Notes: a model not told the origin generated them from the sequence alone. Shown: positions 17,378-25,929, numbered from the stretch's first letter. The stretch: 64,000 bases of DNA from Pullilachnospira sp963929535 (GCA_963929535.1 CAWVIZ010000014.1:248001-312000); one strand, 5' to 3'. Made by a program: numbers and translations.

Positions 17378-17520
17378 GTTACAGTTCAGCCTTCAACTGT
17401 CCCGCGAGGTGTCCCGCTGCATTTGCAGCGGGATCCCGAGACCTGCGGGCGCCAGGCTGCGTTTCGCGCAGCCTGTGTGCATGCATTTGTAACAGTGAAG
17501 CCGGAAGGCTGAACTGTTAC
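17378..17520 (+). repeat. Dispersed repeat family C, full copy with terminal inverted repeats (C2)
   Basis: 143-bp element bounded by 16-bp inverted ends, GTTACAGTTCAGCCTT (17378-17393) and AAGGCTGAACTGTTAC (17505-17520), one mismatch. The inside holds smaller palindromes such as CCCGCTGC...GCAGCGGG and CTGCG...CGCAG. No open frame of note. Size and ends resemble a MITE. It lies between the PBP gene and the mraY promoter. Confidence 0.8.
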
Positions 17521-17549
17521 GGCAAACGGTGGGCAATGGCGAAAAATGG

Positions 17550-17578
17550 TTGATGGTCAGGGGGAAAAGTATTATACT
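17550..17578 (+). promoter_or_regulatory. Sigma-A promoter for mraY-murD
   Basis: TTGATG (17550-17555), an exact 17-bp spacer and TATACT (17573-17578), 30 bp after the family C element. It would allow mraY and murD to be transcribed independently of the upstream PBP hairpin. Confidence 0.7.
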
Positions 17579-17647
17579 TAGTAAGTATAAAAAATAAGAG
17601 GGGCGGGTTTCGCAAGCGAAGATCCGCCTGAAAGTACGAGGTGTATT

Positions 17648-18604
17648 ATGGATTTTAAAGTAGTGATTCCGGTACTGATTGCGTTTGTTATCAGTGTGAT
17701 CCTGGCGCCAGTGATCATCCCCTTTCTCAGGCGTCTGAAGGCTTCTCAGACAGAGCGGACGGACGGAGTACAGTCCCATCTGGCCAAAGCGGGAACCCCC
17801 ACCATGGGCGGTCTGATCTTCCTGATCGCCACTACGGTGACTGCCCTGTTTTATGTGGGAAGATATCCCAATATCATCCCCATTCTGTTTCTTATGCTGG
17901 GCTTTGGACTGATCGGATTTCTGGACGATTATCTGAAGGTGGTGCTGAAGCGGTCTGACGGCCTTCTTCCTCTGCAGAAGATGGCGGGCCAGATCATTGT
18001 GACAGGTATCTTTGCCTTTTATCTGATCCGCTTCACAGATGTGGAGCTGACGCTTCTGGTGCCCTTTTCCGGAGGATACTACTGGGATATCGGCTGGCTG
18101 GCGGTTCCCCTTCTTTTTGTGGCTGTGATCGGTACTGTGAATGGTGTGAATTTTACAGATGGTCTGGACGGTCTGGCTTCCAGTGTGACCATCATGGTGG
18201 CCACCTTCTTTTCCGTGGTGGCAGTGGGAACCGACAGCGGGATCGAACCGATCACCTGTGCCGTGGTAGGCGCTCTGATGGGATTTCTCCTGTTCAATGT
18301 ATTTCCGGCCAGGGTGTTCATGGGGGATACCGGTTCTCTGGCGCTGGGAGGTTTTGTGGCAGGAACAGCTTATATGCTGCAGATGCCTCTGTATATTATT
18401 CTGGTGGGACTTATTTATCTGGTGGAAGTGGCTTCCGTTATCATTCAGGTTACATATTTCAAGAAAACGGGAGGCAAGAGGATTTTTAAGATGGCTCCCA
18501 TCCATCATCATTTTGAGCTGTGCGGCTGGTCGGAGACCAGAGTGGTGGCTGTATTTTCCACCATCACCGCTGTGCTGTGTATGATCGGACTGCTGGCGCT
18601 GTAG
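17648..18604 (+). CDS. mraY: Phospho-N-acetylmuramoyl-pentapeptide transferase MraY
   Basis: Integral membrane enzyme that makes lipid I from UDP-MurNAc-pentapeptide and undecaprenyl phosphate. 318 residues with about ten hydrophobic helices. Signature elements: TPTMGG near residue 55, the DDYLK aspartate pair, NGVNFTDGLDGL, and the histidine cluster HHHFE near the C-terminus. GAGGTG at 17638-17643 precedes the ATG. Followed after 96 bp by murD. Confidence 0.97.
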   Translation: MDFKVVIPVLIAFVISVILAPVIIPFLRRLKASQTERTDGVQSHLAKAGTPTMGGLIFLIATTVTALFYVGRYPNIIPILFLMLGFGLIGFLDDYLKVVLKRSDGLLPLQKMAGQIIVTGIFAFYLIRFTDVELTLLVPFSGGYYWDIGWLAVPLLFVAVIGTVNGVNFTDGLDGLASSVTIMVATFFSVVAVGTDSGIEPITCAVVGALMGFLLFNVFPARVFMGDTGSLALGGFVAGTAYMLQMPLYIILVGLIYLVEVASVIIQVTYFKKTGGKRIFKMAPIHHHFELCGWSETRVVAVFSTITAVLCMIGLLAL

Positions 18605-18700
18605 GCTGCCGCTGGATTTCATGTGCGGCAGACCCGCGGGACAGGCTTAAATATATCCGGGACCTGGAGGTCCGGGACAGGTGAGGAGGAATAAAGTAAG

Positions 18701-20074
18701 ATGAAGGTTCAGGGAAAGAATGTATTGGTATTTGGCTCAGGTATCAGCGGTATCGGCGCGGCCGATCTGCTGATGCAGGTGGGAGCGGTGCCTGTGATAT
18801 ATGACAGTAACCAGGAACTTTCCCCGGAGGTGATCCGGGGAAAGCTGAAGGATGGAAACGGTGTCAGGATCCTGCTGGGACCGCTTTCCGGTGAGATGCT
18901 GGAAGGAATCGAGCTGGCAGTGTTAAGTCCGGGAGTTCCCACGGATCTTCCGGCGGTGGAGCTGATCCGGAGCAGGGGAATTCCCATCTGGGGTGAGGTG
19001 GAGCTGGCCTATCAGATGGGAAAGGGCCGGGTGCTGGCGATTACCGGAACCAATGGCAAGACTACTACCACAGCCATGCTGGGAAAGATCATGGGAGATT
19101 ACCTGGCGGATGTATATGTGGTGGGGAATATCGGAACACCGTATACTTCCGTGGCTCTTCAGACCAGGGAAGATACGGTGACGGTGGCAGAGATCAGCAG
19201 CTTTCAGCTGGAGACGATCCAGGATTTCTGTCCTCAGGTGAGCGCGATCCTGAACATCACGGAGGATCATCTGAACCGGCATCACACCATGGAGGAGTAT
19301 ATCCGGGTGAAGGAGCTGATCACGAAGAATCAGGGATCCGGGCAGGTATGCGTGCTGAATTACGAGGATCTGACCCTGCGGGAATTCGGAATGCATATAT
19401 CGGCCAGATGCGTGTATTTCTCCAGTCTGCAGAGACTGGAGCAGGGGATTTTTCTGGACGGAAAGAATATCGTGCTGCGGGACAAAGACCGGGAGGTGGT
19501 GATCACCTCCACAGACCGGCTGAAGATTTTGGGCCGCCACAATCATGAAAATACCATGGCGGCAGCTGCCATGGCGTATTATGCCGGCGTTCCGGTGGAA
19601 TCCATCCGGAAAAGCGTGGAGGAATTCACTGCAGTGGAGCATCGGATCGAGTATGTGACGGAGAAAAACGGCGTGGTATACTACAACGATTCCAAGGGAA
19701 CGAATCCGGATGCGGCCATCAAAGGGATCCAGGCCATGGATCGTCCTACGCTGCTGATCGGCGGGGGCTACGACAAGCAGTCCTCTTATGAGGAATGGAT
19801 CCGGGCCTTTGACGGAAAAGTGCGGTATCTGGTGCTGATCGGGCAGACCAGGGAAAAGATCCGGGATGCGGCCAAACGCTGTGGATTCCACAATACCATT
19901 CTGGCGGATGATCTGGAGGAAGCGGTAAAGATCTGCGCGCGGATGGCTCATCCGGGAGATGCGGTGCTGCTGTCACCAGCCTGCGCAAGCTGGGGGCAGT
20001 TTGATAATTATGAGCAGCGGGGACGAATGTTCAAAGAATATGTGCGGGCGCTTCCGGAAGAGAAGACGGAGTGA
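18701..20074 (+). CDS. murD: UDP-N-acetylmuramoylalanine-D-glutamate ligase MurD
   Basis: Cytoplasmic ATP-dependent ligase adding D-Glu to UDP-MurNAc-L-Ala. 457 residues with the three Mur ligase domains: UDP-binding N-terminus (VFGSGISGIG), central ATPase with TGTNGKTTTT, and C-terminal domain with NDSKGTNPDA and LLSPACASWGQFDNYEQRG. A GGAGGAATAAAG ribosome-binding site precedes the ATG. A strong hairpin follows the stop, and from there the dcw order is interrupted until ftsW at 24725. Confidence 0.97.
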   Translation: MKVQGKNVLVFGSGISGIGAADLLMQVGAVPVIYDSNQELSPEVIRGKLKDGNGVRILLGPLSGEMLEGIELAVLSPGVPTDLPAVELIRSRGIPIWGEVELAYQMGKGRVLAITGTNGKTTTTAMLGKIMGDYLADVYVVGNIGTPYTSVALQTREDTVTVAEISSFQLETIQDFCPQVSAILNITEDHLNRHHTMEEYIRVKELITKNQGSGQVCVLNYEDLTLREFGMHISARCVYFSSLQRLEQGIFLDGKNIVLRDKDREVVITSTDRLKILGRHNHENTMAAAAMAYYAGVPVESIRKSVEEFTAVEHRIEYVTEKNGVVYYNDSKGTNPDAAIKGIQAMDRPTLLIGGGYDKQSSYEEWIRAFDGKVRYLVLIGQTREKIRDAAKRCGFHNTILADDLEEAVKICARMAHPGDAVLLSPACASWGQFDNYEQRGRMFKEYVRALPEEKTE

Positions 20075-20086
20075 CCGGAAAAAGAA

Positions 20087-20138
20087 GCCGGAATCTGCGG
20101 GGATGGGAAAATCCCGCAGATTCCGGCAATTTCATTTT
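20087..20138 (+). terminator. Terminator after murD
   Basis: Perfect 15-bp stem GCCGGAATCTGCGGG (20087-20101) / CCCGCAGATTCCGGC (20113-20127) followed by AATTTCATTTTC. Strong hairpin, moderate T-tract. Confidence 0.75.
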
Positions 20139-20184
20139 CTCAGGCAGCAAACCCAACAAACCCGCCGCATCCCCATTTGGAGGC

Positions 20185-20385
20185 GCTGTGTGCCAGTGGC
20201 ACACGCTTAGCGCCGACCGGAGCGGAGCGAAGACCGCTGTGTGCCAGTGGCACACGTTTAGCGCCGACCGGAGCGGAGCGAAGACCGCTGTGTGCCAGTG
20301 GCACACGCTTAGCGCCGACCGGAGCGGAGCGAAGACCGCTGTGTGCCAGTGGAACACGTCTAGCGCCGACCGGAGCGGATGCCCA
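20185..20385 (+). repeat. Tandem array 1 of a 51-bp palindromic unit (4 copies)
   Basis: Units begin at 20185, 20236, 20287 and 20338, exactly 51 bp apart; the last is diverged. Each holds the perfect palindrome GTGTGCCAGTGGCACAC followed by a GC-rich segment containing AGCGCCGACCGGAGCGG. Copies differ by only a few bases. As 51 is a multiple of three and no stops occur, long open frames appear on both strands, but none looks like protein. With the murD terminator it makes up most of the 20075-20480 gap; the remainder (20386-20480) has short inverted repeats around GCAGAGCAGCAAGC and nothing else I recognise. Confidence 0.92.
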
Positions 20386-20480
20386 ATACCCCGCTGCTCT
20401 GCAGAGCAGCAAGCTTGACGCTTTGCAGCTTGCTGCGGAATCTCTGACTTCGGGCTTTCGGTTTTGGCAGAAAGAAGCGT

Positions 20481-21371
20481 TCAGTCCTCTTTGCCGGGCA
20501 GATGCCGCGCCCGGTATTCGGTGGGTGAGATGCCGAAATAGCGCTGAAAATATTTTGTGTAGTGGGCGTGATCAAAAAATGCCAGTTCCTGGGCGATTTC
20601 GGTGATCTTCCGGCCTTCCAGCAGCAGACCGCAGCTTTTTTCCAGCTTTGTCTCCAGGATCAGTCCGGAAAGGGTGCAGTCAAAAGCGGACTTGACCAGG
20701 CGGCCCAGATATTGGGGATTCAGCTTGAGGGTATCCGACAGCAGGCGGATCAGATCCCTGGTGGGAAGATGGGGATGCCTGTTTACCAGGAGCAGCAGGC
20801 GGATCATCCGGTCATCCGGAGCGGCAAGGGCCGGGGTATCCCAGAAATAGGCTCTGGCCAGCAGGAAGAACAGGTTCAGAAGACAATTGTTCTGACAGAA
20901 TTCCCAGCCGGAGGATTCCCCGGCAAGTCCGGAAAAATCCCGGCAGGAATCCAGCAGCCGGGTGAGAACCGGAAATAGTCTGTCCGGAATCCGGAAGGAC
21001 AGAGGACGGGATACCCGGAGGCATAAAAACAGAAAGGGCGCCGTCTCCCGGCAGCTTCCCGGCAGCAAAAGCTCTTCCTTCAGAAGCAGACGGGGAAGAA
21101 AGTAGACGTTCTGTATACAGAGGGGTCCGCTGCATTCCAGAGCGTGGGCTTCTCCGATGGGGATCAGATAGGCGTCTCCCGGTCCCAGCAGCCGTGTCTG
21201 TCCGGAAAAACGGTGAAGCGCATGACCGGAAAGCAGGATCCCCGCTTCGTAAAAATCATGAGTATGAAAATCGCCCTTCCAGGGTTTCTCATAGCTGTAC
21301 TCTTCACAGTAGAAGGGCAGACTGGTCCTTTCTTCGATTATTTCCTTTTTTGAAATCTGATGAATATCCAT
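20481..21371 (-). CDS. AraC-family transcriptional regulator (AraC-1)
   Basis: 296 residues. The N-terminal cupin-like sensor domain (about 1-160) has histidines in GDFHTHDFYEAGILLSG and a GDAYLIPIGEAHAL strand, typical of sugar-sensing members. The C-terminal two helix-turn-helix motifs (about 195-290) end in YTKYFQRYFGISPTEYR. The ATG at 21371 has GGGAGGA just upstream; a TTG seven codons earlier is less likely. It is divergent from the UroD-like gene at 21993 and lies exactly between two 51-bp repeat arrays. Effector unknown. Confidence 0.88.
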   Translation of the reverse strand: MDIHQISKKEIIEERTSLPFYCEEYSYEKPWKGDFHTHDFYEAGILLSGHALHRFSGQTRLLGPGDAYLIPIGEAHALECSGPLCIQNVYFLPRLLLKEELLLPGSCRETAPFLFLCLRVSRPLSFRIPDRLFPVLTRLLDSCRDFSGLAGESSGWEFCQNNCLLNLFFLLARAYFWDTPALAAPDDRMIRLLLLVNRHPHLPTRDLIRLLSDTLKLNPQYLGRLVKSAFDCTLSGLILETKLEKSCGLLLEGRKITEIAQELAFFDHAHYTKYFQRYFGISPTEYRARHLPGKED

Positions 21372-21470
21372 AAATCCTCCCTGTGCGGTCAAGATATGTA
21401 TTATGTCATTATTTTACACAGAAACAGAGAAAGATTACAAGACAGAAGAAAGAAAATTTTGTAATATAAA

Positions 21471-21848
21471 TTACAGTTCAGCCATTCATTGTCCCGCGGG
21501 GCGCTGTGTGCCAGTGGCACACGTTTAGCGCCGACCGGAGCGGAGCGAAGACCGCTGTGTGCCAGTGGCACACGTTTAGCGCCGACCGGAGCGGAGCGGA
21601 GACCGCTGTGTGCCAGTGGCACACGTTTAGCGCCGACCGGAGCGGAGCGGAGACCGCTGTGTGCCAGTGGCACACGTTTAGCGCCGACCGGAGCGGAGCG
21701 GAGACCGCTGTGTGCCGGTGATACACGTTCAGTATCGGCCGTGCTGCACTGGCAGAGGTATTCCCAGGTCTGCGGAAGCCAGGCTGTGGGAACCCCGGTT
21801 TGTGCGTATATATGTATGACAGTGAAGCCGGAAGGCTGAAATGTTGTC
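21471..21848 (+). repeat. Family C element enclosing a 51-bp array (C3)
   Basis: The left end TTACAGTTCAGCC (21471-21483) plus TGTCCCGCGGGG matches the left of the copy at 17378. The right part, from CAGGTCTGCGG (about 21767) through CAGTGAAGCCGGAAGGC to about 21848, matches its right half. Between them lies tandem array 2. So this copy is about 378 bp instead of 143 bp. The 21372-21992 gap is this element plus about 145 bp on its right in which I see only the Shine-Dalgarno of the next gene. Confidence 0.75.
21503..21757 (+). repeat. Tandem array 2 of the 51-bp palindromic unit (4 full copies plus 1 degenerate)
   Basis: Units begin at 21503, 21554, 21605, 21656 and 21707, all 51 bp apart and in the same orientation as array 1. 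The first four are nearly identical to each other and to array 1; the fifth has decayed (GTGTGCCGGTGATACAC). It lies just upstream of the AraC-1 gene, while array 1 lies just downstream. Confidence 0.92.
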
Positions 21849-21992
21849 AGGATAAAAAGATGGCTGTGGTTTGCGGCTGAATCGCAGCAGCGCTCTGGGA
21901 TGCACAGACAGGATGCATTCATATATACTCAGCTGACAGTGAACAGTAACAAAGGATATTTCCCGGCTGACTGCCGGAAGGAGGTTGCGATA

Positions 21993-23063
21993 ATGGATAT
22001 CGGAAAACAGGTGGAAAGAATTCTGAATTTTGAAAACATGAAAGGTGAAGGACTGGCGCTGGAGACCTTTTTCCCATGGGATCTTACGGTAAAGCGGTGG
22101 CTGGGGGAAGGACTTCCCGCGGAATTTGCCCCGGACAGACTGTATCCTGCTCCCAAAGAACCTGCCCAGGGATATTTTAATGACTGTATGACGGAGCAGG
22201 TATATGCTTATGAGAAGTGGCTGGGATTTGCACCTATGAAGCGTCTGATCTTTGATGTGCCGTTCCTCAATGGCAATCATCATGTTTCCGGATGGGAGGA
22301 CTGGGAGGCACTGAAGGCCGCGTCCCGTCAGGAGATGGATCGCTACTGTACAGAGGAAAATATGAAAAGGATCTACGGCAGATATGCAGAGGGCCACGAT
22401 GCGGGTGAGTACTCCATACGCATGCGGGTGGGCGCCGGTTTTTTCTGGCTGTCCAGAGATCTGCTGGGGATTGAGGAACAGCTGTACGGATTCTATGATG
22501 AGCCGGAGCTGATCCATGATATGAATGAATTTTTGCTGGAGGCTTATCTGAAATATATGACAGCGGCGGTGGAGATTCTGAAGCCTGAGGTACTGCTGTT
22601 CCCCGAGGATCTCAGCGGCGCCAACGGACCGATGATCTCTCCTGAGACCTTCCGGGAGTTTGTGGGAAGTTATTACAGAAGACTGTTTCCGGTTTTGAAG
22701 GAGCACGGGGCAAAAAATATTTTTGTGGACACAGACGGTGATTTCCGGATGCTGATCCCGGAATTTCTGGAAGCGGGTGTGGACGGATTCCTTCCCATGG
22801 ACGTAAATGCGGGAATGGATATCGTGGCTGTGCGCCGGGAATATCCCGGAGTGAAATTCATCGGAGCCTTTAACAAGCTGAAGATCGCTGAAGGACCTGA
22901 GAGCATTGACCGGGAGTTTGACCGGCTGCTTCCGGTAATCCGGCAGGGAGGCTATCTGCCCGGCTGTGATCATCAGGCAGCACCGTCCACTTCGCTGGAG
23001 AATTACCGGTATTACGTGAAAAGACTGTGGGAAGTTATGAGCCAGGCAGGAAGCGATGTGTGA
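21993..23063 (+). CDS. Uroporphyrinogen decarboxylase-family protein (UroD-like 1)
   Basis: 356 residues with a TIM-barrel pattern of the UroD/MtaA superfamily (PF01208). Recognisable blocks: EDLSGANGPMISPETF, then NIFVDTDGDF (VDTDGD at residues 245-250) and the C-terminal GGYLPGCDHQAAPST...ENYRYYVK. True heme-pathway UroD residues are not apparent. The zinc-binding His-x-Cys of corrinoid methyltransferases is replaced by Asp-rich VDTDGD. A methyl-transfer role is possible but unproven. AAGGAGG at 21978-21984 fixes the start. Divergent from AraC-1, which probably controls it. Confidence 0.8.
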   Translation: MDIGKQVERILNFENMKGEGLALETFFPWDLTVKRWLGEGLPAEFAPDRLYPAPKEPAQGYFNDCMTEQVYAYEKWLGFAPMKRLIFDVPFLNGNHHVSGWEDWEALKAASRQEMDRYCTEENMKRIYGRYAEGHDAGEYSIRMRVGAGFFWLSRDLLGIEEQLYGFYDEPELIHDMNEFLLEAYLKYMTAAVEILKPEVLLFPEDLSGANGPMISPETFREFVGSYYRRLFPVLKEHGAKNIFVDTDGDFRMLIPEFLEAGVDGFLPMDVNAGMDIVAVRREYPGVKFIGAFNKLKIAEGPESIDREFDRLLPVIRQGGYLPGCDHQAAPSTSLENYRYYVKRLWEVMSQAGSDV

Positions 23064-23153
23064 AGATTGCCGTTCACAGCCGAACCGCAGCATGAGAAGA
23101 AATACGGTGACAGTACCATAAAATACCGCTTGCACCACCCCCGCCAGAATGAT

Positions 23154-23477
23154 ACAATGAGCGAAAGAGAGCCGAAGAAAGCGGAGCTTGCTTCAGGCGA
23201 ACGGCGAATGATGTTCACAGGCGCAGCCTGTGAAACAATGAGCGAAAGAGAGCCGAAGAAAGCGGAGCTTGCTTCAGGCGAACGGCGAATGACGTTCACA
23301 GGCGCAGCCTGTGAAACAACAAGCGAAAGAGAGCCGAAGAAAGCCAAGCTTGCTTCAGGCGAACGGCGAATGATGTTCACAGGCGCAGCCTGTGAAATAA
23401 TGAGCGAAAGAGAGCCGAAGAAAGCCAAGCTTGCTTCAGGCGAACGGCGAATGATGTTCACAGGCGCAGCCTGTGAA
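23154..23477 (+). repeat. Tandem array 3 of an 81-bp unit (4 copies)
   Basis: Units begin at 23154, 23235, 23316 and 23397, exactly 81 bp apart with few differences. Each contains the hairpin TTCACAGGC / GCCTGTGAA with a 3-nt GCA loop. 81 is a multiple of three; the plus strand reads as a repeated 27-residue peptide beginning MSEREPKKAELASGERR, open from 23067 to 23555 and overlapping the next gene by 28 bp. No Shine-Dalgarno precedes it, and I treat it as non-coding. It occupies most of the 23064-23527 gap. Confidence 0.92.
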
Positions 23478-23527
23478 ACAGGGAAGGTGGATGCGGCTTT
23501 GGCCGGGGACTGCGGTATCGTTTTGGT

Positions 23528-24490
23528 ATGGGAAAAGAAATTCAGATTCAGGTAACAGAAGAAATCATAGAGAAGATGGAGAAGCTTCCGGGTACAATGG
23601 ATATCCGGAAGCTTTTGCGGCATCAGGCGGGACTTACGAAGCGGGAGATCAGTCAGGCCAAGTTCAGGGAAGGAGGGATCCGGAAGAACGGGATCCGCTG
23701 CCGGGTGACAGAACAGGCCAGGCAGGGAGATGTGATAAGTGTCTGTCTGGAAACAGAAGAAAACAGATCGGATCATCTGGAGTATTTCCAGGGAACAGGG
23801 CCGCGAAAGCTGAGGACGCTGTATGAGGACGGGGATCTGCTGGTGGCCGAGAAGCCGGCAGGAATGGTCAGCCATCCTTCCGGGGGGCATTATCGGGATA
23901 CGCTGGCTAACCTGGTGCATTCTTATTTTCTGAACAAAGGAGAGCCGTGCCGGATCCGTCCAGTGGGCCGCCTGGACAGGGAAACGTCGGGGATCATGGT
24001 GTTTGCCAAAAATCAGGCGGCGGCGGCCAGACTGGGAGAGCAGAGAAAAAACGGAGATTTCCGGAAGGTTTATACAGCCCTGGTGACAGGAGAATTACCG
24101 GCTGGCAGTCAGGGATGTATCCGCCAGCCCATCGGGCCGGATCCCCAGGACAGACTTCGGATGCGTGTTGCGGCGGGAGGAAAGCCTGCAGTGACCTTTT
24201 GGAGAGCAGAGGCATCGGGAGGAGGATTTTCTCTGATAAAGCTCAGGCTGGAGACGGGAAGGACCCATCAGATCCGGGTACATATGGCCTGGGCGGGCCA
24301 TCCGCTGGCCGGAGACAGCTTTTATGGTCATGATCCGGATGGCGGGATGCGCCGGACAGCTCTCCATGCGGGAGAGGTGCGGCTTGTGCAGCCATTTACC
24401 GGGGAACCTCTGGAATTCTCAGTTCCGCTTCCGGAAGATATGAAGAAACTGGAAGAACTTATTTGTCAGAGTACCTGTTCTCCGGCATAA
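23528..24490 (+). CDS. RluA-family pseudouridine synthase
   Basis: 320 residues. An N-terminal S4-like RNA-binding region (about 20-75) precedes the pseudouridine synthase domain. The catalytic motif is VGRLDRETSG, with the essential Asp. KPAGMVSHPSGG and the C-terminal GRTHQIRVHMAWAGHPLAGDSFYG are typical of the RluA/RluD branch. The exact target uridines (23S rRNA or tRNA) cannot be told. No good Shine-Dalgarno precedes the ATG at 23528, so expression may depend on readthrough from the repeat region. Flanked by array 3 and by a decayed copy of the same unit downstream. Confidence 0.9.
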   Translation: MGKEIQIQVTEEIIEKMEKLPGTMDIRKLLRHQAGLTKREISQAKFREGGIRKNGIRCRVTEQARQGDVISVCLETEENRSDHLEYFQGTGPRKLRTLYEDGDLLVAEKPAGMVSHPSGGHYRDTLANLVHSYFLNKGEPCRIRPVGRLDRETSGIMVFAKNQAAAARLGEQRKNGDFRKVYTALVTGELPAGSQGCIRQPIGPDPQDRLRMRVAAGGKPAVTFWRAEASGGGFSLIKLRLETGRTHQIRVHMAWAGHPLAGDSFYGHDPDGGMRRTALHAGEVRLVQPFTGEPLEFSVPLPEDMKKLEELICQSTCSPA

Positions 24491-24501
24491 GAGATGAGAC
24501 A

Positions 24502-24582
24502 ATGAGCGAGAGCGGATCCAAGGAAGCGGAGTCTGCTTTGGGAGCGCGGCGCATGACATTCCCAGGCGAAGGCTGAGAAATC
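24502..24582 (+). repeat. Decayed copy of the 81-bp unit
   Basis: ACAATGAGCGAGAGCGGATC through GGCTGAGAAA matches the 81-bp unit of array 3 along its length with many substitutions. It lies on the other side of the pseudouridine synthase gene, so that gene is bracketed by this repeat. The hairpin arms here are degenerate. Confidence 0.65.
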
Positions 24583-24724
24583 TGGGGTCTGTTTTTTCGG
24601 CAAAGTACAGGGAGCAGCGGCTGTAAGACGGCGGCCCCGTCAGACCACCGCCTCCGGCGGCGGTCATATTCGCCGCAAATCCGTCATAAGCTGGAATAAG
24701 TCAGAATACCGGAGGCCCAGGCGG

Positions 24725-25906
24725 ATGGGAAGACGGAAACGATATGAAAGCGGGAAAACAGCAGCGGCAGACAGTGCATCGGAAACCGGCAGAAGACCGA
24801 CGGTTCCGGGCCTGGATCTGACGCTGCTGTTTTTGGTGCTTCTTCTGCTGATCCTGGGGCTGGTGCTTTTGTACAGTACCAGCGCCTATAATGGAAGGGT
24901 AAAATTTCATGACACCGCATTTTATTTTAAGAAACAGCTTTTTGCCACCACACTGGGGCTTCTGGCTCTTTATCTGGTTTCCCAGATGGATTATCATGCC
25001 ATTGCCCGGCTGGCCTGGCCCGTCTACATAACATCCATCATCCTGTCCACTGTGGTGCTGTTTTTCGGGAAAGAGTACAACGGCTCCAAGCGATGGCTGG
25101 AGCTGGGACCCCTGTCCTTTCAGCCGGCGGAATTCGCCAAGGTTGCGGTGGTGATCTTCCTGGCCCGTCAGATCAGCGAGAGCAGAAGCCGGACGGACAG
25201 TATTTGGTTTATGATGCGTACGATGATCCTGCTGCTGCCCATCGTGGGGCTGGTGGGAACCAACAACCTCAGCACAGCGGTGATCATTCTGGGGATCGGC
25301 GTGATCCTGATCTTTGTATCCAATCCCAGATATCTGCCTTTTGTGGGAATCGGAGCGGCCGGAGCGGCATTTATCGGGATATTTTTAAGTCTGGAGAGCT
25401 ACCGGCTGGAGAGACTGGCTATCTGGAGAAATCCGGAAGCCTACGAAAAGGGATTTCAGACCATCCAGGGACTGTATGCCATCGGAAGCGGCGGGATCTT
25501 TGGAAAAGGGCTGGGGAGCAGTCTTCAGAAGCTGGGATTTGTACCGGAGGCGCAGAACGATATGATATTTTCCATCATCTGTGAAGAGATGGGACTGGTG
25601 GGAGCTTCGGCGGTGATCCTGGTGTTCGGGCTTCTGATCTGGCGGCTGATGGTGAACGCGGTGCATGCGCCGGATCTTCTTGGGGAGCTGATCTGTACCG
25701 GGATCATGGGGCACATGGCTATTCAGGTAATCCTGAACATCGCTGTGGTGACCAATACCATTCCCAATACAGGGATCACTCTTCCTTTTATCAGCTACGG
25801 AGGCACCTCTGTACTATTTCTGATGGGAGAGATGGGGCTGGCTCTGTCGGTGAGCCGTCAGACCAGGGGTGTCACACAATCTCCGCTTCTGCATAGACTA
25901 AAATAA
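24725..25906 (+). CDS. ftsW: Lipid II polymerase FtsW/SpoVE (SEDS family)
   Basis: Polytopic glycosyltransferase that polymerises septal glycan with its partner class B PBP. 393 residues, about ten membrane helices. SEDS blocks visible: GSKRWLELGPLSFQPAEFAK, TNNLSTAVIILG (usual LPDLGTA region), QGLYAIGSGGIFGKGLG, and NTGITLPFISYGGTS near the end. A basic cytoplasmic N-terminus of about 30 residues precedes the first helix. GGAGG at 24711-24715 lies 9 bp before the ATG. It resumes the dcw order after the inserted block. SpoVE is an alternative name. Confidence 0.93.
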   Translation: MGRRKRYESGKTAAADSASETGRRPTVPGLDLTLLFLVLLLLILGLVLLYSTSAYNGRVKFHDTAFYFKKQLFATTLGLLALYLVSQMDYHAIARLAWPVYITSIILSTVVLFFGKEYNGSKRWLELGPLSFQPAEFAKVAVVIFLARQISESRSRTDSIWFMMRTMILLLPIVGLVGTNNLSTAVIILGIGVILIFVSNPRYLPFVGIGAAGAAFIGIFLSLESYRLERLAIWRNPEAYEKGFQTIQGLYAIGSGGIFGKGLGSSLQKLGFVPEAQNDMIFSIICEEMGLVGASAVILVFGLLIWRLMVNAVHAPDLLGELICTGIMGHMAIQVILNIAVVTNTIPNTGITLPFISYGGTSVLFLMGEMGLALSVSRQTRGVTQSPLLHRLK

Positions 25907-25929
25907 GTGGGAGTGCGGGAGAAAATGAT

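Noticed and set aside
20185..21757. CRISPR array
   Set aside because: The units follow each other without variable spacers, and no cas genes lie in the window.
20071..21839. Long open frames on both strands through the 51-bp arrays
   Set aside because: They exist only because the unit length is divisible by three and has no stops; all six frames behave similarly, there is no Shine-Dalgarno, and the peptides (for example HWHTAVFAPLRSAL repeats) resemble nothing known.
23067..23555. A 162-codon frame encoding a repeated 27-residue peptide in the 81-bp array
   Set aside because: No ribosome-binding site, the opposite strand is open as well, and the hairpin-forming sequence explains conservation better. 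Kept as an open question in the findings, not as a gene.
24095..24367. Minus-strand frames inside the RluA-type gene
   Set aside because: Overlap the conserved catalytic region of a clear gene and have no supporting features.
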